NCBI RefSeq assembly: GCF_963662255.1
Contig: NC_085068.1
Location: forward strand, 434,001 to 498,000
Source of the DNA: Cinclus cinclus
Taxonomy: Eukaryota; Chordata; Aves; Passeriformes; Cinclidae
Length of the DNA stretch: 64,000 nucleotides
Direction: 5' to 3'
Position 1 is the first letter of the stretch, and each line of letters starts with the position of its first letter. The notes beneath the pieces were generated by a model, which was not told the origin of the DNA, searched no databases, and was given only the letters and a program-made list of their open reading frames with translations. The translations under genes were made by a program, and so were the position numbers. Below are positions 39,801 through 51,500 of this stretch, piece after piece.

Positions 39801-42800
39801 AGGCCACTTGATGTCACAATGAATCATTTGATTCTTGGCCTCCAAGGTGGCATAATAGATCCTTGCTTCTATTGGTCCCCGTGCTGTAACAATCCATCCC
39901 TGGCCCTTTTTATACCCCCTGGTGCCACAAGGGATCATTAGATTGTTAGCTTGCATTGGGTCACAATGGTTCCTTGCTTCTCTTAACCTCTGTGGTGTCA
40001 CAATGCATTCCAAGCCCTTTTAGGCGACTTGATGTCACAATGAATCATTTCATTCTTGGCCTTCATGGTGTCATAATGTTTCCTTGCTTCTATAGGTCCC
40101 CATGCTGTCAGAGTTCATCCGTGGTCCTTTTGCGCCCCCTGGTGTCAAAAGGGATTCTTACATTGTTAGCCTACATTGGGTCATAATGGTTCCTTGCTTC
40201 TCTTAACCCCTGTGGTGTCACAATGCATCCCATGCCCTTTTAGGCCACTTGATGTCACAATGAATCATTTGATTCTTGGCCTCCATGGTGGCATAATTGT
40301 ACCAGGTTTTACTGGGGCCCCATGCTTTCACAATACATCCCTGCCCCTTTTAGGCCCATTGGTGTCACAAGGGATAATTAGATTGTTAGCCTGCATTGGG
40401 TCACAATGGTTCCTTGCTTCTCTTAACCCCTGTGGTGTCACAATGCATCCAATGACCTTTTAGGCCACTTGATGTCACAATGAATCATTTGATTCTTGAC
40501 CTCCATGGTGTCATAATGTTTCCTTGTTTCTATTGGGCTCCATGCTGTCACAATTCATCCCTGGCCCTTTTACGCTCCCTGGTGTCAAATGGGATCCTGG
40601 GATTATTAGCCTCCATTGGGTCACAATGGATCCTTGCTTCTCTTAACCCCTGTGGTGTCACAATGCATCCCATGCCCTTTCAGGCCACTTGATGTCACAA
40701 TGAATCATTTGATTCTTGGCCTCCAAGGTGGCATAATTGATCCTTGCTTCTATTGGTCCCCGTGCTGTAACAATCCATCCCTGGCCCTTTTTATACCCCC
40801 TGGTGCCACAAGGGATCATTAGATTGTTAGCTTGCATTGGGTCACAATGGTTCCTTGCTTCTCTTAACCTCTGTGGTGTCACAATGCATTCCAAGCCCTT
40901 TTAGGCGACTTGATGTCACAATGAATCATTTCATTCTTGGCCTTCATGGTGTCATAATGTTTCCTTGCTTCTATAGGTCCCCATGCTGTCAGAGTTCATC
41001 CGTGGTCCTTTTGCGCCCCCTGGTGTCAAAAGGGATTCTTACATTGTTAGCCTACATTGGGTCATAATGGTTCCTTGCTTCTCTTAACCCCTGTGGTGTC
41101 ACAATGCATCCCATGCCCTTTTAGGCCACTTGATGTCACAATGAATCATTTGATTCTTGGCCTCCATGGTGGCATAATTGTACCAGGTTTTACTGGGGCC
41201 CCATGCTTTCACAATACATCCCTGCCCCTTTTAGGCCCATTGGTGTCACAAGGGATAATTAGATTGTTAGCCTGCATTGGGTCACAATGGTTCCTTGCTT
41301 CTCTTAACCCCTGTGGTGTCACAATGCATCCAATGACCTTTTAGGCCACTTGATGTCACAATGAATCATTTGATTCTTGACCTCCATGGTGTCATAATGT
41401 TTCCTTGTTTCTATTGGGCTCCATGCTGTCACAATTCATCCCTGGCCCTTTTACGCTCCCTGGTGTCAAATGGGATCCTGGGATTATTAGCCTCCATTGG
41501 GTCACAATGGATCCTTGCTTCTCTTAACCCCTGTGGTGTCACAATGCATCCCATGCCCTTTTAGGCCACTTGATGTCACAATGAATCATTTGATTCTTGG
41601 CCTCCACGGTGGCATAATTGATCCTTGCTTCTATTGGTCCCCGTGCTGTAACAATCCATCCCTGGCCCTTTTTATACCCCCTGGTGCCACAAGGGATCAT
41701 TAGATTGTTAGCCTGCATTGGGTCACAATGGTTCCTTGCTTCTCTTAACCTCTGTGGTGTCACAATGCATTCCAAGCCCTTTTAGGCCACTTGGTCTTAC
41801 AATGAACCATTTGATTCTTGGCCTTCATGGTGTCATAATGGTTCCTTGCTTCTATAGGTCCTCATGCTGTCAGAGTTAATCCGTGGTCCTTTTGCGCCCC
41901 CTGGTTTCAAAAGGGATTCTTAGATTGTTAGCCTGCATTGGGTCACAATGGTTCCTTGCTTCTCTTAACCCCTGTGGTGTCACAATGCATCCCATGCCCT
42001 TTTAGGCCACTTAATATCGCAATGAATCATTTGATTCATGGCCTCCATGATGGCGTAATTGTACCAGGTTTTAATTGGGCCCCATGCTTTCACAATACAT
42101 CCCTGCCCCTTTTAGGCCCATTGGTGTCAAAAGGGATCATTAGATTGTTAGCCTCCATTGGGTCATAATGGATCCTTGCTTCTCTTAACCCCTGTGCTGT
42201 CACAATGCATCCCATGCACTTTTAGGCCACTTGATGTCACAATGAATTATTTGTTTCTTGGCCTCCATGGTGGCATAATAGATCCTTGCTTCTATTGGTC
42301 CCCGTGCTGTAACAATTCATTCCTGGCCCTTTTAGGCCCATTGGTGTCACAATGGATCATTAGATTGTTAGCCTGCATTGGGTCACAATGGTTCCTTGCT
42401 TCTCTTAACCTCTCTGGTGTCACAATGCATCCCATGCCCTTTTAGGCCACTTGATGTCACAATGAATCATTTGATTCTTGGCCTCCATGGTGTCATAATG
42501 CTTCCTTGTTTCTATTGGGCCCCATGCTGTCACAATTCATCCCTGGCCCTTTTACGCCCCCTGGTGTCAAATGGGATCCTGGGATTATTAGCCTCCATTG
42601 GGTCACAATGGATCCTTGCTTCTCTTAACCCCTGTGCTGTCACAATGCATCCCATGCCCTTTTAGGCCACTTGATGTCACAATGAATCATTTGATTCTTG
42701 GCCTCCACGGTGGCATAATAGATCCTTGCTTCTATTGGTCCCCGTGCTGTAACAATCCATCCCTGGCCCTTTTACGCCCCCTGGTGTCAAATGGGATCCT

Positions 42801-44136
42801 GGGATTATTAGCCTCCATTGGGTTACAATGGATCCTTGTTTCTCTTAACCTCTGTGGTGTCACAATGCATTCCAAGCCCTTTTAGGCCACATGGTCTTAC
42901 AATGAGCCTTTTGATTCTTGGCCTTCATGGTGTCATAATGGTTCCTTGCTTCTATAGGTCCCCATGCTGTCAGAGTTCATCCATGGTCCTTTTGCGACCC
43001 CTGGTGTCAAAAGGGATTCTTAGATTGTTAGCCTGCATTGGGTCACAATGGTTCCTTGCTTCTCTTAACCTCTGTGGTGTCACAATGCATCCCATGCCCT
43101 TTTAGGCCACTTGATGTCACAATGAATTATTTGATTCTTGGCCTCCATGGTGTGATAATGGTTCCTTGATTCTAATGGGCCCCATGCTGTCACAATTCAT
43201 CCCTGCCCCTTTTACCCCCCCGGTGTCAAAAGGGATTCTTAGATTGTTAGCCAGCATTGGATCACAATGGTTCCTTGCTTCTCTTAACCCCTGTGGTGTC
43301 ACAATGCATCCCATGCCCTTTTAGGCCACTTGATGTCACAACGAATCATTTGATTCTTGGCCTCCATGGTGGCATAATTGTACCAGGTTTTACTGGGGCC
43401 CCATGCTTTCACAATACATCCCTGCCCCTTTTAGGCCCATTGGTGTCACAAGGGATCATTAGATTGTTAGCCTGCATTGGGTCACAATGGTTCCTTGCTT
43501 CTCTTAACCTCTGTGGTGTCACAATGCATCCCATGCCCTTTTAGGCCACTTGATGTCACAATGAATCATTTGATTCTTGGCCTCCATGGTGTCATAATGG
43601 TTCCTTGTTTCTATTGGGCTCCATGCTGTCACAATTCATCCCTGGACCTTTTACGCCCCCTGGTGTCAAATGGGATCCTGGGATTATTACCCTCCATTGG
43701 GTCACAATGGATCCTTGCTTCTCTTAACCCCTGTGGTGTCACAATGCATCCCATGCCCTTTTAGGCCACTTGATGTCGCAATGAATCATTTGATTCTTGG
43801 CCTCCATGGTAGCATAATTGTACCAGGTTTTACTTGGGCCCCATGCTGTCGCAATTCATCCCTGGCCCTTTTAGGCCCATTGGTGTCACAAGGGATCATT
43901 AGATTGTTAGCCTGCATTGGGTCACAATGGTTCCTTGCTTCTCTTAACCTCTGTGGTGTCACAATGCATCCCATGCCCTTTTAGGCCACTTGATGTCACA
44001 ATGAATCATTTGATTCTTGGCCTCCATGGTGTCATAATGGTTCCTTGTTTCTTTTGGGCCCCATGCTGTCACAATTCATCCCTGGCCCTTTTACGCCCCC
44101 TGGTGTCAAATGGGATCCTGGGATTATTAGCCTCCA
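36872..44136 (+). repeat. Higher-order unit 9, 33 monomers
   Basis: Order A B C D E F G H I J K R S T U V W [X/T] U V W X Y E F' G Z L M N O P Q, 7,265 bp. It follows the unit 2 layout with four extra monomers (U V W X repeated). G at 38195 has AACCTCTCTGG as in unit 1, not the unit 2/5 marker. Confidence 0.92.
39956..41717 (+). repeat. Tandem 881 bp duplication of four monomers (U-V-W-X)
   Basis: 39956-40836 and 40837-41717 are adjacent copies of U V W X. Both U copies share the private base C in TTCTTACATTG (40161 and 41042, 881 bp apart), where other U monomers have TTCTTAGATTG, so that change came before the duplication. The X-position monomer at 40616 carries T-like CCTCCAAGG and AGCTTGC together with X-like ATAATTGATCC, which marks the exchange junction. 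Confidence 0.92.
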
Positions 44137-46556
44137 TTGGGTCACAATGGATCCTTGCTTCTCTTAACCCCTGTGGTGTCACAATGCATCCCATGCCCTT
44201 TTAGGCCACTTGATGTCACAATGAATCATTTGATTCTTGGCCTCCACGTTGGCATAATAGATCCTTGCTTCTATTGGTCCCCGTGCTGTAACAATTCATC
44301 CCTGGCCCTTTTAGGCCCATTGGTGTCACAAGGGATCATTAGATTGTTAGCCTGCATTGGGTCACAATGGTTCCGTGCTTCTCTTAACCCCTGTGGTGTC
44401 ACAATGCATCACATGCCCTTTTAGGCCACTTGATGTCACAACGAATCATTTGATTCTTGGCCTCCATTGTGGCGTAATTGTACGCGGTTTCTATTGGGCC
44501 CCATGCTTTCACAATACATCCCTGCCCCTTTTAGGCCCATTGGTGTCAAAAGGGATCATTAGATTGTTAGCCTCCATTGGGTCATAATGGATCCTTGCTT
44601 CTCTTAACCCCTGTGCTGTCACAATGCATCCCATGCACTTTTAGGCCACTTGATGTCACAATGAATTATTTGTTTCTTGGCCTCCATGGTGGCATAATAG
44701 ATCCTTGCTTCTATTGGTCCCCGTGCTGTAACAATCCATTCCTGGCCCTTTTAGGCCCATTGGTGTCACAATGGATCATTAGATTGTTAGCCTGCATTGG
44801 GTCACAATGGTTCCTTGCTTCTCTTAACCTCTCTGGTGTCACAATGCATCCCATGCCCTTTTAGGCCACTTGATGTCACAATGAATCATTTGATTCTTGG
44901 CCTCCATGGTGTCATAATGCTTCCTTGTTTCTATTGGGCCCCATGCTGTCACAATTCATCCCTGGCCCTTTTACGCCCCCTGGTGTCAAATGGGATCCTG
45001 GGATTATTAGCCTCCATTGGGTCACAATGGATCCTTGCTTCTCTTAACCCCTGTGCTGTCACAATGCATCCCATGCCCTTTTAGGCCACTTGATGTCACA
45101 ATGAATTATTTGATTCTTGGCCTCCATGGTGGCATAATAGATCCTTGCTTCTATTGGTCCCCGTGCTGTAACAATTCATCCCTGGCCCTTTTAGGCCCAT
45201 TGGTGTCACAAGGGATCATTAGATTGTTAGCCTGCATTGGGTCACAATGGTTCCGTGCTTCTCTTAACCTCTGTGGTGTCACAAAGCATTCCAAGCCCTT
45301 TTAGGCCACTTGGACTTACAATGAACCATTTGATTCTTGGCCTTCATGGTGTCATAATGTTTCCTTGCTTCTATAGGTCCCCATGCTGTCAGAGTTCATC
45401 CGTGGTCCTTTTGCGCCCCCTGGTGTCAAACAGGATTCTTAGATTGTTAGCCTGCATTGGATCACAATGGTTCCTTGCTTCTCTTAACCCCTGTGGTGTC
45501 ACAATGCATCCCATGCCCTTTTAGGCCACTTGATGTCACAATGAATCATTTGATTCTTGGCCTCCATGGTGGCGTAATTGTACCAGGTTTTAATTGGGCC
45601 CCATGCTTTCACAATACATCCCTGCCCCTTTTAGACCCATTGGTGTCACAAGGGATCATTAGATTGTTAGCCTCCATTGGGTCACAATGGTTCCTTGCTT
45701 CTCTTAACCCCTGTGCTGTCACAATGCATCCCATGCCCTTTTAGGCCACTTGATGTCACAATGAATCATTTGTTTCTTGGCCTCCATGGTGGCATAATAG
45801 ATCCTTGCTTCTATTGGTCCCCGTGATGTAACAATTCATTCCTGGCCCTTTTAGGCCCATTGGTGTCACAAGGGATCATTAGATTGTTAGCCTGCATTGG
45901 GTCACAATGGTTCCTTGCTTCTCTTAACCTCTGTGGTGTCACAATGCATCCCATGCCCTTTTAGGCCACTAGATGTCACAATGAACCATTTGATTCTTGG
46001 CCTCCATGGTGTCATAATGGTTCCTTGTTTCTATTGGGCCCCATGCTGTCACAATTCATCCCTGGCCCTTTTACGCCCCCTGGTGTCAAATGGGATCCTG
46101 GGATTATTAGCCTCCATTGGGTCACATTGGATCCTTGCTTTTCTTAACCCCTGTGCTGTCACAATGCATCCCATGCCCTTTTAGGTCACTTGATGTCACA
46201 ATGAATCATTTGATTCTTGACCTCCACGTTGGCGTAATAGATCCTTGCTTCTATTGGTCCCCGTGTTGTAACAATCCATCCCTGGCCCTTTTGCGCCCCC
46301 TGGTGTCAAATGGGGTCCTGGGATTATTAGCCTCCATTGGGTTACAATGGATCCTTGTTTCTCTTAACCTCTGTGGTGTCACAATGCATTCCAAGCCCTT
46401 TTAGGCCACTTCGTCTTACAATGAACCATTTGATTCTTGGCCTTCATGGTGTCATAATGGTTCCTTGCTTCTATAGGTCCCCATGATGTCAGAGTTCATC
46501 CATGGTCCTTTTGCGCCCCCTGGTGTCAAAAGGGATTCTTAGATTGTTAGCCTGCA
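44137..46556 (+). repeat. Higher-order unit 10, truncated (11 monomers)
   Basis: Order A B' F G H' a b c J K' R', 2,420 bp. It is like unit 3 up to R', then continues into a diverged f3 monomer at 46557 rather than into O. B' at 44357 reads GGCGTAATTGTACGCGG, where units 3 and 6 have GGCATAATTGTACGAGG. Confidence 0.9.
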
Positions 46557-48539
46557 TTGGGTCACAATGGTTCCTTGCTTCTCTTAACCCCTGTGGTGTC
46601 ACAATGCATCCCATGCCCTTTTAGGCCACTTGATGTAACAATGAATCATTTGATTCTTGGCCTCCATGGTGGCATAATTGTACCAGGTTTTACATGGGCC
46701 CCATGCTTTCACAATTCATCCCTGCCCCTTTTAGGCCCATTGGTGTCACAAGGGATCATTAGATTGTTAGCCTGCATTGGGTCACAATGGTTCCTTAGAT
46801 CTCTTAACCCCTGTGGTGTCACAATGCATCCAATGACCTTTTAGGCCACTTGATGTCACAATGAATCATTTGATTCTTGACCTCCATGGTGTCATAATGG
46901 TTCCTTGTTTCTATGGGGCTCCATGCTGTCACAATTCATCCCTGGACCTTTATGCCCCCTGGTGTCAAATGGGATCCTGGGATTATTAGACTCCATTGGG
47001 TCACAATGGATCCTTGCTTCTCTTAAACCCTGTGGTGTCACAATGCATCCCATGCCCTTTTAGGCCACTTGATGTCACAATGAATCATTTGATTCTTGGC
47101 CTACACGGTGGCATAATTGATCCTTGCTTCTATTGGTCCCCGTGCTGTAACAATCCATCCCTGGCCCTTTTTATACCCCCTGGTGCCACAAGGGATCATT
47201 AGATTGTTAGCCTGCATTGGGTCACAATGGTTCCTTGCTTCTCTTAACCTCTGTGGTGTCACAATGCATTCCAAGCCCTTTTAGGCCACTTGGTCTTACA
47301 ATGAATTATTTGATTCTTGGCCTTCATGGTGTCATAATGGTTCCTTGCTTCTATAGGTCCCCATGCTGTCAGAGTTAATCCGTGGTCCTTTTGCGCCCCC
47401 TGGTTTCAAAAGGGATTCTTAGATTGTTAGCCTGCATTGGGTCACAATGGTTCCTTGCTTCTCTTAACCCCTGTGGTGTCACAATGCATCCCATGCCCTT
47501 TTAGGCCACTTGATGTCACAATGAATCATTTGATTCTTGGCCTCCATGGTGGCATAATTGTACCAGGTTTTACTGCGGCCCCATGATTTCACAAATCATC
47601 CCTGCCTCTTTTAGGCCCATTGGTGTCGCAAGGGATCATTAGATTGTTAGCCTGCATTGGGTCACAATGGTTCCTTGCTTCTCTTAACCTCTGTGGTGTC
47701 ACAATGCATCCCATGCCCTTTTAGGCCACTAGATGTCACAATGAACCATTTGATTCTTGGCCTCCATGGTGTCATAATGGTTCCTTGTTTCTATTGGGCT
47801 CCATGCTGTCACAATTCATCCCTGGCCCTTTTACGCCCCCTGGTGTCAAATGGGATCCTGGGATTATTAGCCTCCATTGGGTCACAATGGATCCTTGCTT
47901 CTCTTAACCCCTGTGCTGTCACAATGCATCCCATGCACTTTTAGGCCCCTTGATGTCACAATGAATCATTTGATTCTTGACCTCCACGGTGGCATAATAG
48001 ATCCTTGCTTCTATTGGTCCCCGTGCTGTAACAATCCATCCCTGGCCCTTTTACGCCCCCTGGTGTCAAATGGGATCCTGGGATTATTAGCCTCCATTGG
48101 GTTGCAATGGATCCTTGTTTCTCTTAACCTCTGTGGTGTCACAATGCATTCCAAGCCCTTTTAGGCCACTTCGTCTTACAATGAACCATTTGATTCTTGG
48201 CCTTCATGGTGTCATAATGGTTCCTTGCTTCTATAGGTCCCCATGCTGTCAGAGTTCATCCGTGGTCCTTTTGCGCCCCCTGGTTTCAAAAGGGATTCTT
48301 AGATTGTTAGGCTGCATTGGGTCACAATGGTTCCTAGCTTCTCTTAACCTCTGTGGTGTCACAATGCATCCCATGCCCTTTTAGGCCACTTAATATCGCA
48401 ATGAATCATTTGATTCTTGGCCTCCATGGTGGCGTAATTGTACGAGGTTTCTATTGTGCCCCATGCTTTCACAATACATCCCTGCCCCTTTTAGGCCCAT
48501 TGGTGGTGACACAAGGGATCATTAGATTGTTAGCCTGCA
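45897..48539 (+). repeat. Three successive f1-f2-f4-f3 tetramers
   Basis: Monomer starts and families: 45897 f1, 46117 f2, 46337 f4, 46557 f3; 46777 f1, 46996 f2, 47217 f4, 47437 f3; 47657 f1, 47877 f2, 48097 f4, 48317 f3. The tetramer is ~880 bp. This is the longest clean run of the order that recurs in broken form elsewhere, and it spans the boundary between the two domains. Confidence 0.88.
46557..48539 (+). repeat. Diverged transition segment, nine monomers
   Basis: From 46557 the monomers no longer match the left-domain variants closely. Private changes include TGATGTAACA (46632 region), TTCCTTAGATCTC (46794 region), CCTTTATGCCCC (46777 monomer, 219 bp), TACTGCGGCCCC and CATGATTTCACAAATC (47437 monomer), GGGTTGCAATGG (48097 monomer) and TTCCTAGCTTC (48317 monomer). 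The last is 223 bp and combines an E-like ACTTAATATCGC with a B-like GTACGAGG and GGTGGTGAC. Confidence 0.85.
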
Positions 48540-51500
48540 TTGGGTCACAATGGTTCCTTGCTTCTCTTAACCTCTGTGGTGTCACAATGCATTCCAAGCC
48601 CTTTTAGGCCACTTGATGTCACAATGAATCATTTGATTCTTGGCCTTCATGGTGTCATAATGTTTCCTTGCTTCTATAGGTCCCCATGCTGTCAGTGTTC
48701 ATCCGTGGTCCTTTTGCGCCCCCTGGTGTCAAAAGGGATTCTTAGATTGTTAGCCTGCATTGGGTCACAATGGTTCCTTGCTTCTCTTAACTCCTGTGGT
48801 GTCACAATGCATCCCATGCCCTTTTAGGCCACTTGATGTCACAATGAATCATTTGATTCTTGGCCTCCATGGTGTCATAACGTTTCCTTGCTTCTATAGG
48901 TCCCCATGCTGTCAGAGTTCATCCGTGGTCCTTTTGCGCCCCCTGGTGTCAAAAGGGATTCTTAGATTGTTAGCCTGCATTGGGTCACAATGGTTCCTTG
49001 CTTTTCTTAACCCCTGTGCTGTCACAATGCATCACATGCCCTTTTAGGCCACTTGATGTCACAACGAATCATTTGATTCTTGGCCTCCATTGTGGCGTAA
49101 TTGTACGAGGTTTCTATTGGGCCCCATGCTTTCACAATACATCCCTGCCCAATTTAGGCCCATTGGTGGTGTCACAAGGGATCATTAGATTGTTAGCCTG
49201 CATTGGGTCACAATGGTTCCTTGCTTCTCTTAACCTCTGTGGTGTCACAATGCATTCCAAGCCCTTTTAGGCCACTTGATGTCACAATGAATCATTTGAT
49301 TCTTGGCCTTCATGGTGTCATAATGTTTCCTTGCTTCTATAGGTCCCCATGCTGTCAGTGTTCATCCGTGGTCCTTTTGCGCCCCCTGGTGTCAAAAGGG
49401 ATTCTTAGATTGTTAGCCTGCATTGGGTCACAATGGTTCCTTGCTTTTCTTAACCCCTGTGCTGTCACAATGCATCCCATCCCCTTTTAGGCCACTTGAT
49501 GTCACAATGAATCATTTGATTCTTGGCCTCCATGGTGTCATAATGGTTCCTTGTTTCTATTGGGCCCCATGCTGTCACAAATCATCCCTGGCCCTTTTAC
49601 GCCCCCTGGTGTCAAATGGGATCCTGGGATTATTAGCCTCCATTGGGTCACAATGGATCCTTGCTTCTCTTAACCCCTGTGGTGTCACAATGCATCCCAT
49701 GCCCTTTTAGGCCACATGATGTCACAATGAATTATTTGATTCTTGGCCTCCATGGTGGCATAATAGATCCTTGCTTCTATTGGTCCCCGTGCTGTAACAA
49801 TTCATCTCTGGCCCTTTTAGGCCCATTGGTGTCACAAGGGATCATTAGATTGTTAGCCTGCATTGGGTCACAATGGTTCCGTGCTTCTCTTAACCTTTGT
49901 GGAGTCACAATGCATCCCATGCCCTTTTAGGCCACTTGATGTCACAACGAATCATTTGATTCTTGGCCTCCATGGTGTCATAATGTTTCCTTGCTTCTAT
50001 AGGTCCCCATGCTGTCAGTGTTCATCCGTGGTCCTTTTGCGCACCCTGGTGTCAAAAGGGATTCTTAGATTGTTAGGCAGCATTGGGTCACAATGGATCC
50101 TTGCTTCTCTTAACCCCTGTGGTGTCACAATGCATCCCATGCCCTTTTAGGCCACTTGATGTCACAATGAATCATTTGATTCTTGGCCTCCATGGTGGCA
50201 TAATTGTACCAGGTTTTACTTGGGCCCCATGCTTTCACAAATCATCCCTGCCCCTTTTAGGCCCATTGGTGTCACAAGGGATCATTAGATTGTTAGCCTG
50301 CATTGGGTCACAATGGTTCCTTGCTTCTCTTAACCCCTGTGCTGTCACAATGCATCCCATGCCCTTTTAGGCCACTTGATGTCACAATGAATCATTTGAT
50401 TCTTGGCCTTCATGGTGTCATAATGGTTCCTTGTTTCTATTGGTCCCCATGCTGTCACAATTCATCCCTGGCCCTTTTACGCCCCCTGGTGTCAAATGGG
50501 ATCCTGGGATTATTAGCCTCCATTGGGTCACAATGGATCCTTGCTTCTCTTAACCCCTGTGGTGTCACAATGCATCCCATGCCCTTTTAGGCCACATGAT
50601 GTCACAATGAATTATTTGATTCTTGGCCTCCATGGTGGCATAATAGATCCTTGCTTCTATTGGTCCCCGTGCTGTAACAATTCATCTCTGGCCCTTTTAG
50701 GCCCATTGGTGTCACAAGGGATCATTAGATTGTTAGCCTGCATTGGGTCACAATGGTTCCGTGCTTCTCTTAACCTTTGTGGAGTCACAATGCATCCCAT
50801 GCCCTTTTAGGCCACTTGATGTCACAACGAATCATTTGATTCTTGGCCTCCATGGTGTCATAATGTTTCCTTGCTTCTATAGGTCCCCATGCTGTCAGTG
50901 TTCATCCGTGGTCCTTTTGCGCACCCTGGTGTCAAAAGGGATTCTTAGATTGTTAGGCAGCATTGGGTCACAATGGATCCTTGCTTCTCTTAACCCCTGT
51001 GGTGTCACAATGCATCCCATGCCCTTTTAGGCCACTTGATGTCACAATGAATCATTTGATTCTTGGCCTCCATGGTGGCATAATTGTACCAGGTTTTACT
51101 TGGGCCCCATGCTTTCACAAATCATCCCTGCCCCTTTTAGGCCCATTGGTGTCACAAGGGATCATTAGATTGTTAGCCTGCATTGGGTCACAATGGTTCC
51201 TTGCTTCTCTTAACCCCTGTGCTGTCACAATGCATCCCATGCCCTTTTAGGCCACTTGATGTCACAATGAATCATTTGATTCTTGGCCTTCATGGTGTCA
51301 TAATGGTTCCTTGTTTCTATTGGTCCCCATGCTGTCACAATTCATCCCTGGCCCTTTTATGCCCCCTGGTGTCAAATGGGATCCTGGGATTATTAGCCTC
51401 CATTGGGTCACAATGGATCCTTGCTTCTCTTAACCCCTGTGCTGTCACAATGCATTCCAAGCCCTTTTAGGCCACTTGGTCTTACAATGAACCATTTGAT

